This document shows positions 42,215-50,677 of a stretch of 64,000 nt of DNA, one piece after another. A program made the translations under genes and the position numbers. The notes beneath the pieces were generated by a model that saw only the letters and a list, made by a program, of their open reading frames with translations, had not been told where the DNA came from and made no database searches. Numbering within the stretch: the first letter of the stretch is position 1; every line of letters begins with the position of its first letter. The stretch is from B1 sp964355075 (GTDB lineage: Bacteria > Bacteroidota > Bacteroidia > UKL13-3), in NCBI GenBank assembly GCA_964355075.1, contig CAYHCF010000014.1:21645-85644 (forward strand), written 5' to 3'.

Positions 42215-42982
42215 TTATAAATAATTATTTAATAATTCCAAATCACAGGCATTTCGGTAAATTTTATGATTTATAACTTCCGGCAAAATATCCATATGGC
42301 GCATATGGTGTGTATCTGAACCCACCAAATCAATTAATTTATTTTTTACTAAGTATTCTGCTGCTTCGGCCACAGGCTTTGAATAGTATCCCAAACAAGA
42401 GAGCATATTTAATTGTAATAAAACACCGCGGTCTTTCAAATCATGGTATTTAGTTTTATCATTTACATAGTACAAATATCTTTCGGGGTGAGCCAGAACA
42501 GGTTTGTAACCCGCAATTTGAAGGCTAAACAGGCATTGGCCAAAATTCCGGGGTTCTGTCATAAACGGTAATTCAATAAGAATGTGTTTTTGATCCTTAC
42601 CAAAAGTCAGAAGATTTCCTTCTTCAATTTTTTTTTCAAACGCATCATCAATCATATATTCTGCAGCGGCATCAAATTCAATGGGGATATTCTCCTGCTT
42701 TAACCGCGCTCTGATCTGATCACGAAGCGGAAATACATTTTCTTTGCTGTTTTTGTAGAAATCACTCATGATATGAGGAGTAGTAATCACCTTTTTCATG
42801 CCTAAAGCATAAAATCCTTTTAGCAATTCAATACTCTGATCAATATCCTGACAGCCATCGTCAACCCCATAGATGAGATGTGAATGGAACTCAACCTGTA
42901 TAGGATTTACAAAGGTATTGACTGATTTTATACTGCCAGAATCCTTCATTGATTTATTAAATATTTTTGTGAAATAACTCAA
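42215..42982 (-). CDS. PHP-type tyrosine phosphatase, CpsB/YwqE family
   Basis: 255 aa. PHP metal ligands HSH (H33, H35) with YGVDDG, TTPHIMSDFY, EYMIDDAFEKKI, LAHPERY and GSDTHHMRH are all present, as in CpsB/YwqE manganese-dependent protein-tyrosine phosphatases of capsule and exopolysaccharide regulation. The best start is TTG at 42982, giving the usual short helix (MSYFTKIFNK); ATG 42949 is an alternative. Three bases separate it from the PGI/PMI stop. Its partner BY-kinase is not in the window. The neighbouring sugar-nucleotide genes support a role in surface polysaccharide. Confidence 0.88.
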   Translation of the reverse strand: MSYFTKIFNKSMKDSGSIKSVNTFVNPIQVEFHSHLIYGVDDGCQDIDQSIELLKGFYALGMKKVITTPHIMSDFYKNSKENVFPLRDQIRARLKQENIPIEFDAAAEYMIDDAFEKKIEEGNLLTFGKDQKHILIELPFMTEPRNFGQCLFSLQIAGYKPVLAHPERYLYYVNDKTKYHDLKDRGVLLQLNMLSCLGYYSKPVAEAAEYLVKNKLIDLVGSDTHHMRHMDILPEVINHKIYRNACDLELLNNYL

Positions 42983-42985
42983 AAT

Positions 42986-43963
42986 TTATCCTTCTTCTAA
43001 ATATTCTTTCAACTCCTTAATATTGGGTACGTTTAGTGAATCAACTTTTCTGAAATCAGCCACTAATATACTTAACCAATCAAGACGGTGGATAATTTCA
43101 TAAATGGAGCTTAACGAAAGTTGTTCAATACTCATTTCAATAATTTTATGATTTTCTACTTCCATCAATCCGGCTAAGAAATCAAAACGGGCGGCAACTC
43201 TTGGATTGGCATTTGAGTTCAGAAAAAAGAAAACCGTATCGAGCGTCCCATAATAACTTTCAATTACATTATGGTTGTGTTCAGGTAATACATGCGTAAA
43301 ACACTCATGCTTTGCATTCTCTTGTATTTGTTGAGCAAACCGGGTGGCAACTGCTTCCAGATGGGCATCACATAAAACCACAAATTTCGATTTTGTTTTT
43401 GCTTTGATGGCTTCAAATATCTGATTTGCATCCTTTTCATAGGGAAGCGTGTCATCAAACAGAGATGCAATGGCTTTTAACTCTTCGGCAATTTCTTTAC
43501 CCAACAGTTCTGAAAATATCTGTATCAGGTAAGTTAATGAAAATCCTAAAGCCATACGGGGTTGAAAACCGGGTTCCAGAAAATATGTTTTGAGGTTCAA
43601 TTCCTTTGCGAAATCACCTAATTGTCCACCACTGGTTAAGATAATCATCGTACACCCTCTACTCTTAACGTCTTCAAACATGGCCAGCGTCTCTTCGGTA
43701 TTACCACTATAGGAACCCAAAATAACCAATGTTTTTTCATTGGCGTATGCAGGTAATCCATAATCTGCTACTATTTCAACAGGTATAGGAAACTCATCCA
43801 TAAAAATAGATTTTACCAATCGGCCACCTATACCGCTTCCACCTAATCCGCCTATGATTACATTCTGAAAATGATCAGCTTTCATGCCATGAGCACTATA
43901 ATTATTGAGTGCAAAATTTATCTGGTAGTTAAACTTTTTTAAAGCTTCGTGTTGTTCATTCAT
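42986..43963 (-). CDS. Bifunctional phosphoglucose/phosphomannose isomerase
   Basis: 325 aa of the archaeal/bacterial PGI/PMI family with two SIS domains (about 25-155 and 175-310). Sugar-phosphate motifs are visible: GGLGGSGIGGRL, LGSYSGNTEETL, ILTSGGQL and a C-terminal HNVIESY catalytic region. It interconverts glucose-6-P, fructose-6-P and mannose-6-P in the cytoplasm, feeding the sugar-nucleotide genes downstream. Upstream lies an AATTC-type repeat, so transcription start is unclear. Confidence 0.92.
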   Translation of the reverse strand: MNEQHEALKKFNYQINFALNNYSAHGMKADHFQNVIIGGLGGSGIGGRLVKSIFMDEFPIPVEIVADYGLPAYANEKTLVILGSYSGNTEETLAMFEDVKSRGCTMIILTSGGQLGDFAKELNLKTYFLEPGFQPRMALGFSLTYLIQIFSELLGKEIAEELKAIASLFDDTLPYEKDANQIFEAIKAKTKSKFVVLCDAHLEAVATRFAQQIQENAKHECFTHVLPEHNHNVIESYYGTLDTVFFFLNSNANPRVAARFDFLAGLMEVENHKIIEMSIEQLSLSSIYEIIHRLDWLSILVADFRKVDSLNVPNIKELKEYLEEG

Positions 43964-44042
43964 AATTCACAATTCTAATTCATAATTCACAATTTTAATT
44001 CACAATTCATAATTCTAATTCTTAATTCTGCATTCTTAATTT
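43964..44042. repeat. AATTC-type low-complexity repeat (copy 2)
   Basis: The whole gap between the PGI/PMI start and the rmlA stop is made of AATTCATAATTCACAATT-like units, ending in AATTCTGCATTCTTAATT, the inverted copy of 40835-40852. Confidence 0.85.
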
Positions 44043-44903
44043 TCACTTAATCATATTCAACAAATACTTTCCATAACCACTTTTCAAATATTTCTGAGCT
44101 TCTCTTTCTACACCTGCTTTGTCTAAATAGCCCATTCTATAAGCAACCTCTTCAATGCAACCTACTTTCAACCCCTGACGTTCTTCAACAACCTGGACAA
44201 ACTGACCGGCTTGCATCAATGATTCAAAAGTTCCGGTATCCAACCAGGCTGTTCCTCTTTGCAAAACCCCGACTTTAAGTTTTCCGGCTGCCAAATATAC
44301 TTTATTCACATCGGTAATTTCATATTCTCCCCGGGGAGATGGCTTTATGTTTTTAGCAATTTCTACAACGGTATTGTCATAGAAATATAAACCCGGAACC
44401 GCATAATTTGATTTAGGATGTTCAGGTTTTTCCTCAATACTGATTGCCTTCATCTCATTATCAAACTCAACCACACCATAGCGTTCAGGATCAGAAACAT
44501 GATAGGCAAAAACAACTCCACCTTCGGGATTGTTATTGGATTGCAGCAAGCTGCTCAAACCTGAACTGAAGAAAATATTATCACCCAAAACCAAGGCAAC
44601 TTTATCGTTTCCAATAAACTTTTCTCCAATCACAAAAGCCTGGGCCAAACCATTGGGAATAGCTTGTTCGGCATATTCAAATTTACAGCCTATTTGTGAT
44701 CCATCACCTAACAGTTTTTTAAATCCAGGCAAATCGTGTGGGGTTGAAATAACTAATATTTCGCTGATACCTGCCAGCATCAGTGTGCTTAGCGGATAGT
44801 ATATCATAGGTTTATCATAAACCGGCATCAATTGCTTGCTCACTGCAATGGTTAATGGATGCAACCTTGTGCCGCTTCCACCGGCGAGTATAATTCCTTT
44901 CAT
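44043..44903 (-). CDS. rmlA: Glucose-1-phosphate thymidylyltransferase
   Basis: 286 aa. Forms dTDP-glucose from glucose-1-phosphate and dTTP, the first step to dTDP-rhamnose. The nucleotide-binding GGSGTRLHPLTIAVSKQLMPVYDKPMIYYPL (8-38; key GGSGTR and PVYDKPM) and product loop LGDNIFFSSGL are standard; EYEITDVNKVYL and GTAWLDTGTF follow. The C-terminus ends GKYLLNMIK. It is separated from rmlB by a gap full of repeats. rmlC and rmlD are not in the window, so the sugar made may be another deoxyhexose. Confidence 0.95.
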   Translation of the reverse strand: MKGIILAGGSGTRLHPLTIAVSKQLMPVYDKPMIYYPLSTLMLAGISEILVISTPHDLPGFKKLLGDGSQIGCKFEYAEQAIPNGLAQAFVIGEKFIGNDKVALVLGDNIFFSSGLSSLLQSNNNPEGGVVFAYHVSDPERYGVVEFDNEMKAISIEEKPEHPKSNYAVPGLYFYDNTVVEIAKNIKPSPRGEYEITDVNKVYLAAGKLKVGVLQRGTAWLDTGTFESLMQAGQFVQVVEERQGLKVGCIEEVAYRMGYLDKAGVEREAQKYLKSGYGKYLLNMIK

Positions 44904-44933
44904 ATGATGCTTAATTTTTATTATATCTTAATT

Positions 44934-44972
44934 AAAACAATATATCTAAACAATATATCAAAACAATATATT
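44934..44972. repeat. Three tandem 13-bp repeats
   Basis: AAAACAATATATC (44934-44946), TAAACAATATATC and AAAACAATATATT follow each other without spacing, in the rmlA-rmlB gap. Confidence 0.85.
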
Positions 44973-44999
44973 TACCCTAATTCGTTTCATTGTAAGGAA

Positions 45000-45019
45000 G
45001 GGCAGATAATGATCTGCCC
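45000..45019. repeat. Palindrome GGGCAGAT-AATG-ATCTGCCC
   Basis: A perfect 8-bp hairpin within GTAAGG...CTAC flanks. It belongs to the style of short dispersed GTAGGGGC-type palindromes seen in many Bacteroidota gaps; this assignment is from memory. Confidence 0.7.
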
Positions 45020-45036
45020 CTACAATTCAAATGCCT

Positions 45037-45078
45037 CATTTCCCATTTCCCATTTCCCATTTCCCATTTCTCATTTCC
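45037..45078. repeat. CATTTCC heptamer array, six units
   Basis: Six contiguous 7-bp units CATTTCC (fifth unit CATTTCT). It is a short tandem repeat that can slip in length. Confidence 0.9.
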
Positions 45079-45111
45079 CTGTCATCCTGAGCTTGTCGAA
45101 GGGTCTCATCT
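45079..45111. repeat. GTCATCCTGAGC-type dispersed repeat
   Basis: GTCATCCTGAGC-TTGTCGAAGGGTCTC follows the heptamer array directly. From memory this short element recurs in intergenic DNA of Bacteroidota and other phyla. Confidence 0.65.
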
Positions 45112-45115
45112 CTAG

Positions 45116-46171
45116 CTACCTCGCCGCGTACATATTATCGTAATACTTTGCATAATCACCGCTGGTTACTTCGTCCATCCATTTTTGGTTAGCCATATAC
45201 CAATCAATTGTTTTTTCAATGCCTTCCTCAAATTGCAGACTGGGTTTCCAGCCCAACTCGGTCATTATTTTATTTGCATCAATGGCATAGCGTAAATCAT
45301 GGCCGGCTCTGTCAGTTACATAACTAATCAGCTTCTCCGACTCACCTGCAGGCCGGTCTAATTTTTTATCCATGGTTTTACAAATCACCTTTATTAAATC
45401 GAGATTGGTCCATTCATTAAAACCCCCGATATTATAAGTTTCACCCATTTTACCTTTGTGAAACACATCATCAATGGCACGGGCATGATCTACTACATAT
45501 AACCAATCCCTCACATTTTCGCCTTTACCATAAACCGGCAGGGGCTTGTTATTTCTGATATTGTTTATGAATAACGGAATCAATTTTTCAGGGAATTGGT
45601 TCGGACCGTAATTGTTTGAACAGTTTGAAATTACGATAGGCAATTTGTAAGTATTGTGATAAGCTCTCACAAAATGGTCGGAACCGGCTTTACTTGCCGA
45701 ATAGGGAGATTGTGGGTCGTATGGGGTTGTTTCCAGAAAGAAACTTCCATCGTGCAAACTCCCATATACTTCGTCGGTAGATACATGGTAAAATAATTTG
45801 CCTTCCATATTTCCCTTCCACAATTCTTTAGCAGCATTTAACAAGTTAACTGTTCCCACTACATTGGTCATCACAAAATCCATGGGATTGGTAATGCTAC
45901 GGTCAACATGACTTTCGGCTGCAAGATGAATAACCCCATCGAATGCATGCTCTGCAAATAAGGCATTAATTGCAATGGCATCTACAATATCTGCACGAAC
46001 AAAATGATAATTTGGTGCATTTTCAATATCGGTAATGTTTTTTAGGTTACCGGCATAGGTTAACTTATCTAAATTATAAATTTCGTAATGGGGGTATTTG
46101 TTTACGAACAGGCGAACTACGTGAGAGCCAATAAATCCTGCGCCTCCGGTGATTAATATTTTTTTACTCAT
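45116..46171 (-). CDS. rmlB: dTDP-glucose 4,6-dehydratase
   Basis: 351 aa, extended short-chain dehydrogenase family. NAD-binding GGAGFIGSH (9-17), active-site triplet T132-D133-E134 (HVSTDEVYG) and YxxxK (Y157, K161, in PYSASKAGSD). The family string NNYGPNQFPEKLIPLF is intact. It converts dTDP-glucose to dTDP-4-keto-6-deoxyglucose. The stop is next to the end of the intergenic repeat cluster, only 4 bases past it. Confidence 0.96.
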   Translation of the reverse strand: MSKKILITGGAGFIGSHVVRLFVNKYPHYEIYNLDKLTYAGNLKNITDIENAPNYHFVRADIVDAIAINALFAEHAFDGVIHLAAESHVDRSITNPMDFVMTNVVGTVNLLNAAKELWKGNMEGKLFYHVSTDEVYGSLHDGSFFLETTPYDPQSPYSASKAGSDHFVRAYHNTYKLPIVISNCSNNYGPNQFPEKLIPLFINNIRNNKPLPVYGKGENVRDWLYVVDHARAIDDVFHKGKMGETYNIGGFNEWTNLDLIKVICKTMDKKLDRPAGESEKLISYVTDRAGHDLRYAIDANKIMTELGWKPSLQFEEGIEKTIDWYMANQKWMDEVTSGDYAKYYDNMYAAR

Positions 46172-46208
46172 ACCTCTTTTTGCTACTAAGGAACTAAGAA
46201 ACTATTTT

Positions 46209-47231
46209 TTATTTATCGGCTTGTTGATGTAAATGTTGCTCCCATTTCCAGGAGCTTCGCATGCACGCTTCCAGGTCTCTTTCGGTTTTCCAGCCTAAAT
46301 CACGTAAGGCTTTATCGCAGGATGCATAAATTTGAACAACATCTCCGGCTCTTCTGGGTCCGATTTTATACGCCAGTTTCAGACCACTTACTTTTTCAAA
46401 AGACTGTATTACTTCCAAAACAGAATTCCCTTCACCGGTTCCCAAATTAAATACAGAAAATGCTTCCGAATATTTTTTATTTATTAAAAAATTAATGGCC
46501 GCAACATGTGCTTTGGCGAGGTCTACCACATGAATATAATCACGTATGCAAGTGCCATCCGGTGTTGGATAATCATTTCCGTGAACGGTCAAAAATTCCC
46601 TTTTACCAATAGCAGTTTGGGTAATAAACGGAACCAGATTATTGGGTACCCCAATAGGCAACTCGCCAATAAGCGCAGTTTCGTGCGCGCCAACCGGATT
46701 AAAATATCGCAAAGAAACCACATTTAAAGAAGTAGCCAGGGTTTGATCTTTTAATATTTCCTCACAAATTTGCTTGGTATTTCCGTAAGGTGATTGTGCA
46801 AGTGGAATAGCTGTATTTTCGTCAACAGGCGGGTTAGCTTCACCATAAACCGTACAGGATGAAGAAAAAACGATATTGGAAATACCGGTTTCCTGCATCG
46901 CTTCCAATAGATTTACGGTTCCTCCAACATTGTTTTCGTAGTATTTTAAAGGTTTAGCCACACTTTCTCCAACTGCTTTATGGGCAGCAAAATGGATTAC
47001 AGCATCTATACCTTTCTTTGATAAAATGTACTTTTTCAGAGCTATTTTATCCCTGATATCTACCTTTTCGAATTCAATTTCCTTACCCACAATTTTTTTA
47101 AGGTTGTCTAAAACCTCCGGATAGGAGTTGTCAAAATTATCAATGGTACAAACATCAAATCCCGAATGTATCAATTCAACAATGGTATGCGATCCGATAT
47201 AGCCGGCTCCACCAGTTACGAGTATTTTCAT
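46209..47231 (-). CDS. galE: UDP-glucose 4-epimerase
   Basis: 340 aa from ATG 47231 (MKILVTGGAGYIGSHTIVEL); the frame to 47264 adds 11 residues that do not belong to the fold. NAD-binding GGAGYIGSH, catalytic Ser in SSSCTVYG and the YxxxK of PYGNTKQICE, then PNNLVPFITQ and DYIHVVDLAKAH. Interconverts UDP-glucose and UDP-galactose for surface glycans. It sits 37 bases from rmlB in the same direction, so cotranscription is likely. Confidence 0.95.
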   Translation of the reverse strand: MKILVTGGAGYIGSHTIVELIHSGFDVCTIDNFDNSYPEVLDNLKKIVGKEIEFEKVDIRDKIALKKYILSKKGIDAVIHFAAHKAVGESVAKPLKYYENNVGGTVNLLEAMQETGISNIVFSSSCTVYGEANPPVDENTAIPLAQSPYGNTKQICEEILKDQTLATSLNVVSLRYFNPVGAHETALIGELPIGVPNNLVPFITQTAIGKREFLTVHGNDYPTPDGTCIRDYIHVVDLAKAHVAAINFLINKKYSEAFSVFNLGTGEGNSVLEVIQSFEKVSGLKLAYKIGPRRAGDVVQIYASCDKALRDLGWKTERDLEACMRSSWKWEQHLHQQADK

Positions 47232-47332
47232 AGTATGATCAGTCTTCTGATTTTGAAAGGGCAAAATAAATATAATTACCTGAATTATTGAATAAATATT
47301 GCAAATAGAAAAAGAATAAAAGGCTATATTAT

Positions 47333-48499
47333 TTATAAATAGAGGAAGCTATCATGGTGTGTATGAATGATCAATTCTTTTCGTGACGATGCTTCCACAC
47401 GTCCAATTACCTGTGCATCTATACGATATGATTTTGCAATCTGAATGATGCTTTCAGCTGTTTTTTCATCCGTATAAAGCTCGAACAAATTTCCCATATT
47501 AAATACCTTATACATTTCGTGCCAAAGCGTTCCTGATTGTTCCTGAATCATTGAAAACAGTGGAGGTATTGGAAATAAATTATCTTTAACGATTTTAAGC
47601 TCATTAATGAAATGCAGGATTTTGGTTTGGCCACCACCGGTATTGTGAACCATGCCATCAATTTTTTCAAAATGCTCCTCGAAAATAGTTTTGATAAGCG
47701 GGCTAAAAGTTCGGGTAGGAGATAATACCATTTTACCAACCGTTAACGGGTGACCGGGTAATTGATCGCTTAATTTCAGGTTTCCTGAATAAACTAAATC
47801 AACGGGTACTAATGGATCATAGCTTTCTCTATACGATTTATAGAAACTACTTAATACGTCGTGTCGGGCCATTGTAAGGCCATTGCTGCCCATTCCCGCA
47901 TTGTATTCTTTTTCATATCCGGCTTGACCAAAAGAGGCCAATCCAACAATTACATTTCCGGCTTTTATGGTATGATTGGAGATAATATTTGTCCTTTTCA
48001 AACGTGCTGTTACTGTTGAATCAACAATAATGGTCCGAACCAAATCGCCCACATCAGCTGTTTCTCCCCCGGTTGAATAGATGTTAATACCATATGTTCT
48101 GAGCAGTTCCAAAAACTCTTCGGTTCCTTCTATGAGTGCAGCAATTACACTCCCCGGGATTAGGTTTTTATTGCGGCCTATGGTAGAAGAAATAGTAATA
48201 TTCTGACAGGCTCCCACACATAATAAATCATTGAGGTTCATTACAATGGCATCTTGAGCGATTCCTTTCCACACGCTAATATCGCCGGTTTCTTTCCAAT
48301 ACAGGTAGGCCAGACTCGATTTGGTTCCTGCCCCATCGGCATGCATAATATTGCAAAAATTTTCATCTCCTCCCAGGTAATCAGGAACAATTTTGCAAAA
48401 TGCCTGAGGGAAAAGGCCTTTATCTAAATTTTTGATGGCTGCATGTACATCCTCCTTTTGAGAAGATACACCACGTTTCATGTATTTGTCTGAAGTCAT
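47333..48499 (-). CDS. purM: AIR synthase (PurM) related protein
   Basis: 388 aa of the long form found in this phylum. Marks of the PurM/ATP-grasp-like fold: HADGAGTKSSLAYLYW, IAQDAIVMNLNDLLCVGA (ATP/Mg), IYSTGGETADVGDLVRT, GNVIVGLASFGQAG and VHNTGGGQTKILHF. It closes the imidazole ring (AIR) in purine synthesis. The N-terminal MTSDKYMKRGVSSQKEDV differs from the short E. coli form but is typical here. It is a single gene; the 101 bases between its stop region and galE show nothing. Confidence 0.92.
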   Translation of the reverse strand: MTSDKYMKRGVSSQKEDVHAAIKNLDKGLFPQAFCKIVPDYLGGDENFCNIMHADGAGTKSSLAYLYWKETGDISVWKGIAQDAIVMNLNDLLCVGACQNITISSTIGRNKNLIPGSVIAALIEGTEEFLELLRTYGINIYSTGGETADVGDLVRTIIVDSTVTARLKRTNIISNHTIKAGNVIVGLASFGQAGYEKEYNAGMGSNGLTMARHDVLSSFYKSYRESYDPLVPVDLVYSGNLKLSDQLPGHPLTVGKMVLSPTRTFSPLIKTIFEEHFEKIDGMVHNTGGGQTKILHFINELKIVKDNLFPIPPLFSMIQEQSGTLWHEMYKVFNMGNLFELYTDEKTAESIIQIAKSYRIDAQVIGRVEASSRKELIIHTHHDSFLYL

Positions 48500-48602
48500 A
48501 CCAATTGCATCATTATACTTTTACAAAATACCCATCATTTGAGTCGAACATTGACAGGAAAAATTTTTCTGACTCTATCAAACTTATTGTATTTCACGCG
48601 TT

Positions 48603-50552
48603 TTATTTTTTCTGTTTATAATCCGTTTTTATTATTCTGATAGTTGTTCGTCGGTTTTGCTGATGTTCCTCCTCGGTACATTCAACGCCATCGGTACAAT
48701 CATTTACCAATTTAGTTTCGCCATAACCGATTGGGATCATCCTGTCTTTTTCAATACCTTTTTGCTCCAAATAACTTACACAGCTTTGGGCACGTTTTTT
48801 TGAAAGTTCAAGGTTATAATCGGCCGGAGCACGGCTATCGGTGTGAGATGCGAGTTCAATAACTAAGTTAGGATTATACTTTAAAATAATTGATACAGAA
48901 TCCAGAATTTTCGCTGCATCGGGTCTGATATCCCATTTATCCAGATCATAGTATATTCCCTGAAGAGTTATTTCTACCTCTTCATTTGGAACCGGATCAA
49001 GGTAAATGGTAACATCAATCAGGGTATCATTACTAATTTCTTTGGTAGCTATTCGCAAAAACCAACTTGAGAGATATTTTTCTTTACTTGCTTGTAATTC
49101 CATTAATTGATTATTTGGAAGTTCAGCTCCAAACTGTCCTTTATCATTGGATTTTATTTTGAAAACATTTATCCCGTTCAATAATTTCAAATTTATCAGG
49201 GCTGAACCTATTGGCTGTTTGGATTCGTGATCAAGTACAATACCTTTTAATAATACCTGGAAAGGCTTTTTAGAAATGCTATACAAATCATCATCCCCTA
49301 AACCGCCTTCTCTGTTTGAGGTCATATAAGCAATTGGATTATCTTCTGTTTGTTTCGATTTTGGCAAAAAACTGATTCCAAAATCATCGCCCCCTGAATT
49401 GATTGGGTATTTTAAGTTCTCAGCTACTTTAAAGGTATTTGCACTATCAGCAGTTTTAAACAAATCGAGTCCTCCCATACCTATAAATCCTTTGGAAGAA
49501 TAATAAATGCTGCCATCCTCGTGAACGTATGGAAACATATCATCTTCACTGCTATTTACATTTCTGCCTAAATTGCGCGGCAAACTCCATTTATCATTGA
49601 TTAAATCGTAGTTCATATACCAGATGTCTTTTGCCCCATAACCTCCAGGCATATCACTGGTAAAATACATGCGGGTACCATCGGCAGTAAAGGCCGGATG
49701 TCCGCAACTAAAACTATCACTGTTAAAAGGCAAAGGCTGTGGAATCGTCCAATTGCCGTTATTAAAATGGCTTAAAAAAATCTTGCAACTGATTCCATTC
49801 CCGTCCTGCCCGTTACATTGTGTAAAATAGATGCTACCTGCGTTGGAATCAAGCCAGGCAACTCCTTCGTTGAAATTTGTGTTAATTGTTTTTACAGATC
49901 CGGGTTTAGAATATACTTTCCCACTAACATTGCATTCAAATATATCGCAATATTTTTGACCGGTCCACTCAAATATTTCCTTACCTGTTGCTTCTTTTCT
50001 AGCCGAAGTAAAGAACAATTTCCCATTTGTATAAAATGGAGCATAATCGCTGGCATCTGAATTCAATTCTTTTATATTTTCTACATTAAATTTTAATGGG
50101 TTTGCTTTCCATTCGGCAGCAATTATGCAACTTATTTGACCTGTTTTTCCTTTTTCATCATCAGGATTTTCAAAACTATAATCATAAAAAGAACGACCGG
50201 CTTCTTCGTAACGCTCGACGTTTTTTAATAACTCACCATAACTATAGATAACAATTGGGTCAGGATATTTACCCTTTAAAACTTCTTCATACCATTTCAG
50301 AGCCTGTTTAAAGTTATTACTGTTTATGTAACTGGCGGCAATTTTAAAAAGCACCTTTTGTTTTAATTCCTGATCCTTAATTTTACCATATAATCTTTGG
50401 TATAATTGGGCAGCGGTATTGTATTTTTTTGAATCAAAAGCGGCATTGGCTATATCCAGTTCCATTTGATACGGACTTTGTTTTTCCTGAGCCCATATTG
50501 ATGAACTTCCGAAAAACAAAACAATTAAAATAAAAATTTTCAGTATCCTCAT
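48603..50552 (-). CDS. PorE-like OmpA-family protein (TPR, beta-propeller, OmpA), copy 1
   Basis: 649 aa. Signal peptide (ends near WAQEK), TPR-like helices (about 25-125), a PD40-type propeller (about 150-425; repeats such as HPAFTADGTRMYFTSDMPGGYGAKDIW and MFPYVHEDGSIYYSSKGFIGMGGLD read in parts), a carboxypeptidase-regulatory-like domain (about 430-525) and an OmpA peptidoglycan-binding domain (about 530-649) with ELASHTDSRAPADYN and NRRTTIRI. This is the domain order of T9SS protein PorE. No lipobox is clear. A second, longer copy follows upstream at 50678-52744. Confidence 0.88.
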   Translation of the reverse strand: MRILKIFILIVLFFGSSSIWAQEKQSPYQMELDIANAAFDSKKYNTAAQLYQRLYGKIKDQELKQKVLFKIAASYINSNNFKQALKWYEEVLKGKYPDPIVIYSYGELLKNVERYEEAGRSFYDYSFENPDDEKGKTGQISCIIAAEWKANPLKFNVENIKELNSDASDYAPFYTNGKLFFTSARKEATGKEIFEWTGQKYCDIFECNVSGKVYSKPGSVKTINTNFNEGVAWLDSNAGSIYFTQCNGQDGNGISCKIFLSHFNNGNWTIPQPLPFNSDSFSCGHPAFTADGTRMYFTSDMPGGYGAKDIWYMNYDLINDKWSLPRNLGRNVNSSEDDMFPYVHEDGSIYYSSKGFIGMGGLDLFKTADSANTFKVAENLKYPINSGGDDFGISFLPKSKQTEDNPIAYMTSNREGGLGDDDLYSISKKPFQVLLKGIVLDHESKQPIGSALINLKLLNGINVFKIKSNDKGQFGAELPNNQLMELQASKEKYLSSWFLRIATKEISNDTLIDVTIYLDPVPNEEVEITLQGIYYDLDKWDIRPDAAKILDSVSIILKYNPNLVIELASHTDSRAPADYNLELSKKRAQSCVSYLEQKGIEKDRMIPIGYGETKLVNDCTDGVECTEEEHQQNRRTTIRIIKTDYKQKK

Positions 50553-50636
50553 GTCAATAAAATAATCAAAAAGGCAAATTCATCAAATTGCATTTTCCCT
50601 TTTTACCTGTTCAACCTAATAACCTATTTCAAACGA

Positions 50637-50663
50637 AAAAAGGCAACTCGAAGTTGCCTTTTT
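50637..50663 (-). terminator. Terminator after PorE-like copy 2
   Basis: A 12-bp stem AAAAAGGCAACT/AGTTGCCTTTTT (50637-50648, 50652-50663) with a CGA loop, T-run on both strands. It lies just past the stop of the lipoprotein copy. Confidence 0.85.
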
Positions 50664-50677
50664 ATGAGTCATTATTT

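Noticed and set aside
45037..45078. Tandem heptamers as a CRISPR-like array
   Set aside because: Units are contiguous with no spacers and no cas genes are present, so it is a simple tandem repeat.
44859..45143. Plus-strand frame of 94 codons across the rmlA-rmlB gap
   Set aside because: Its reading runs through the tandem and dispersed repeats (for example VILSLSKG from the GTCATCCTGAGC element); it is a product of the repeats, not a gene.
47232..47264. Upstream start of galE
   Set aside because: The added residues precede the Rossmann strand MKILVTGGAG; standard length is reached from 47231.
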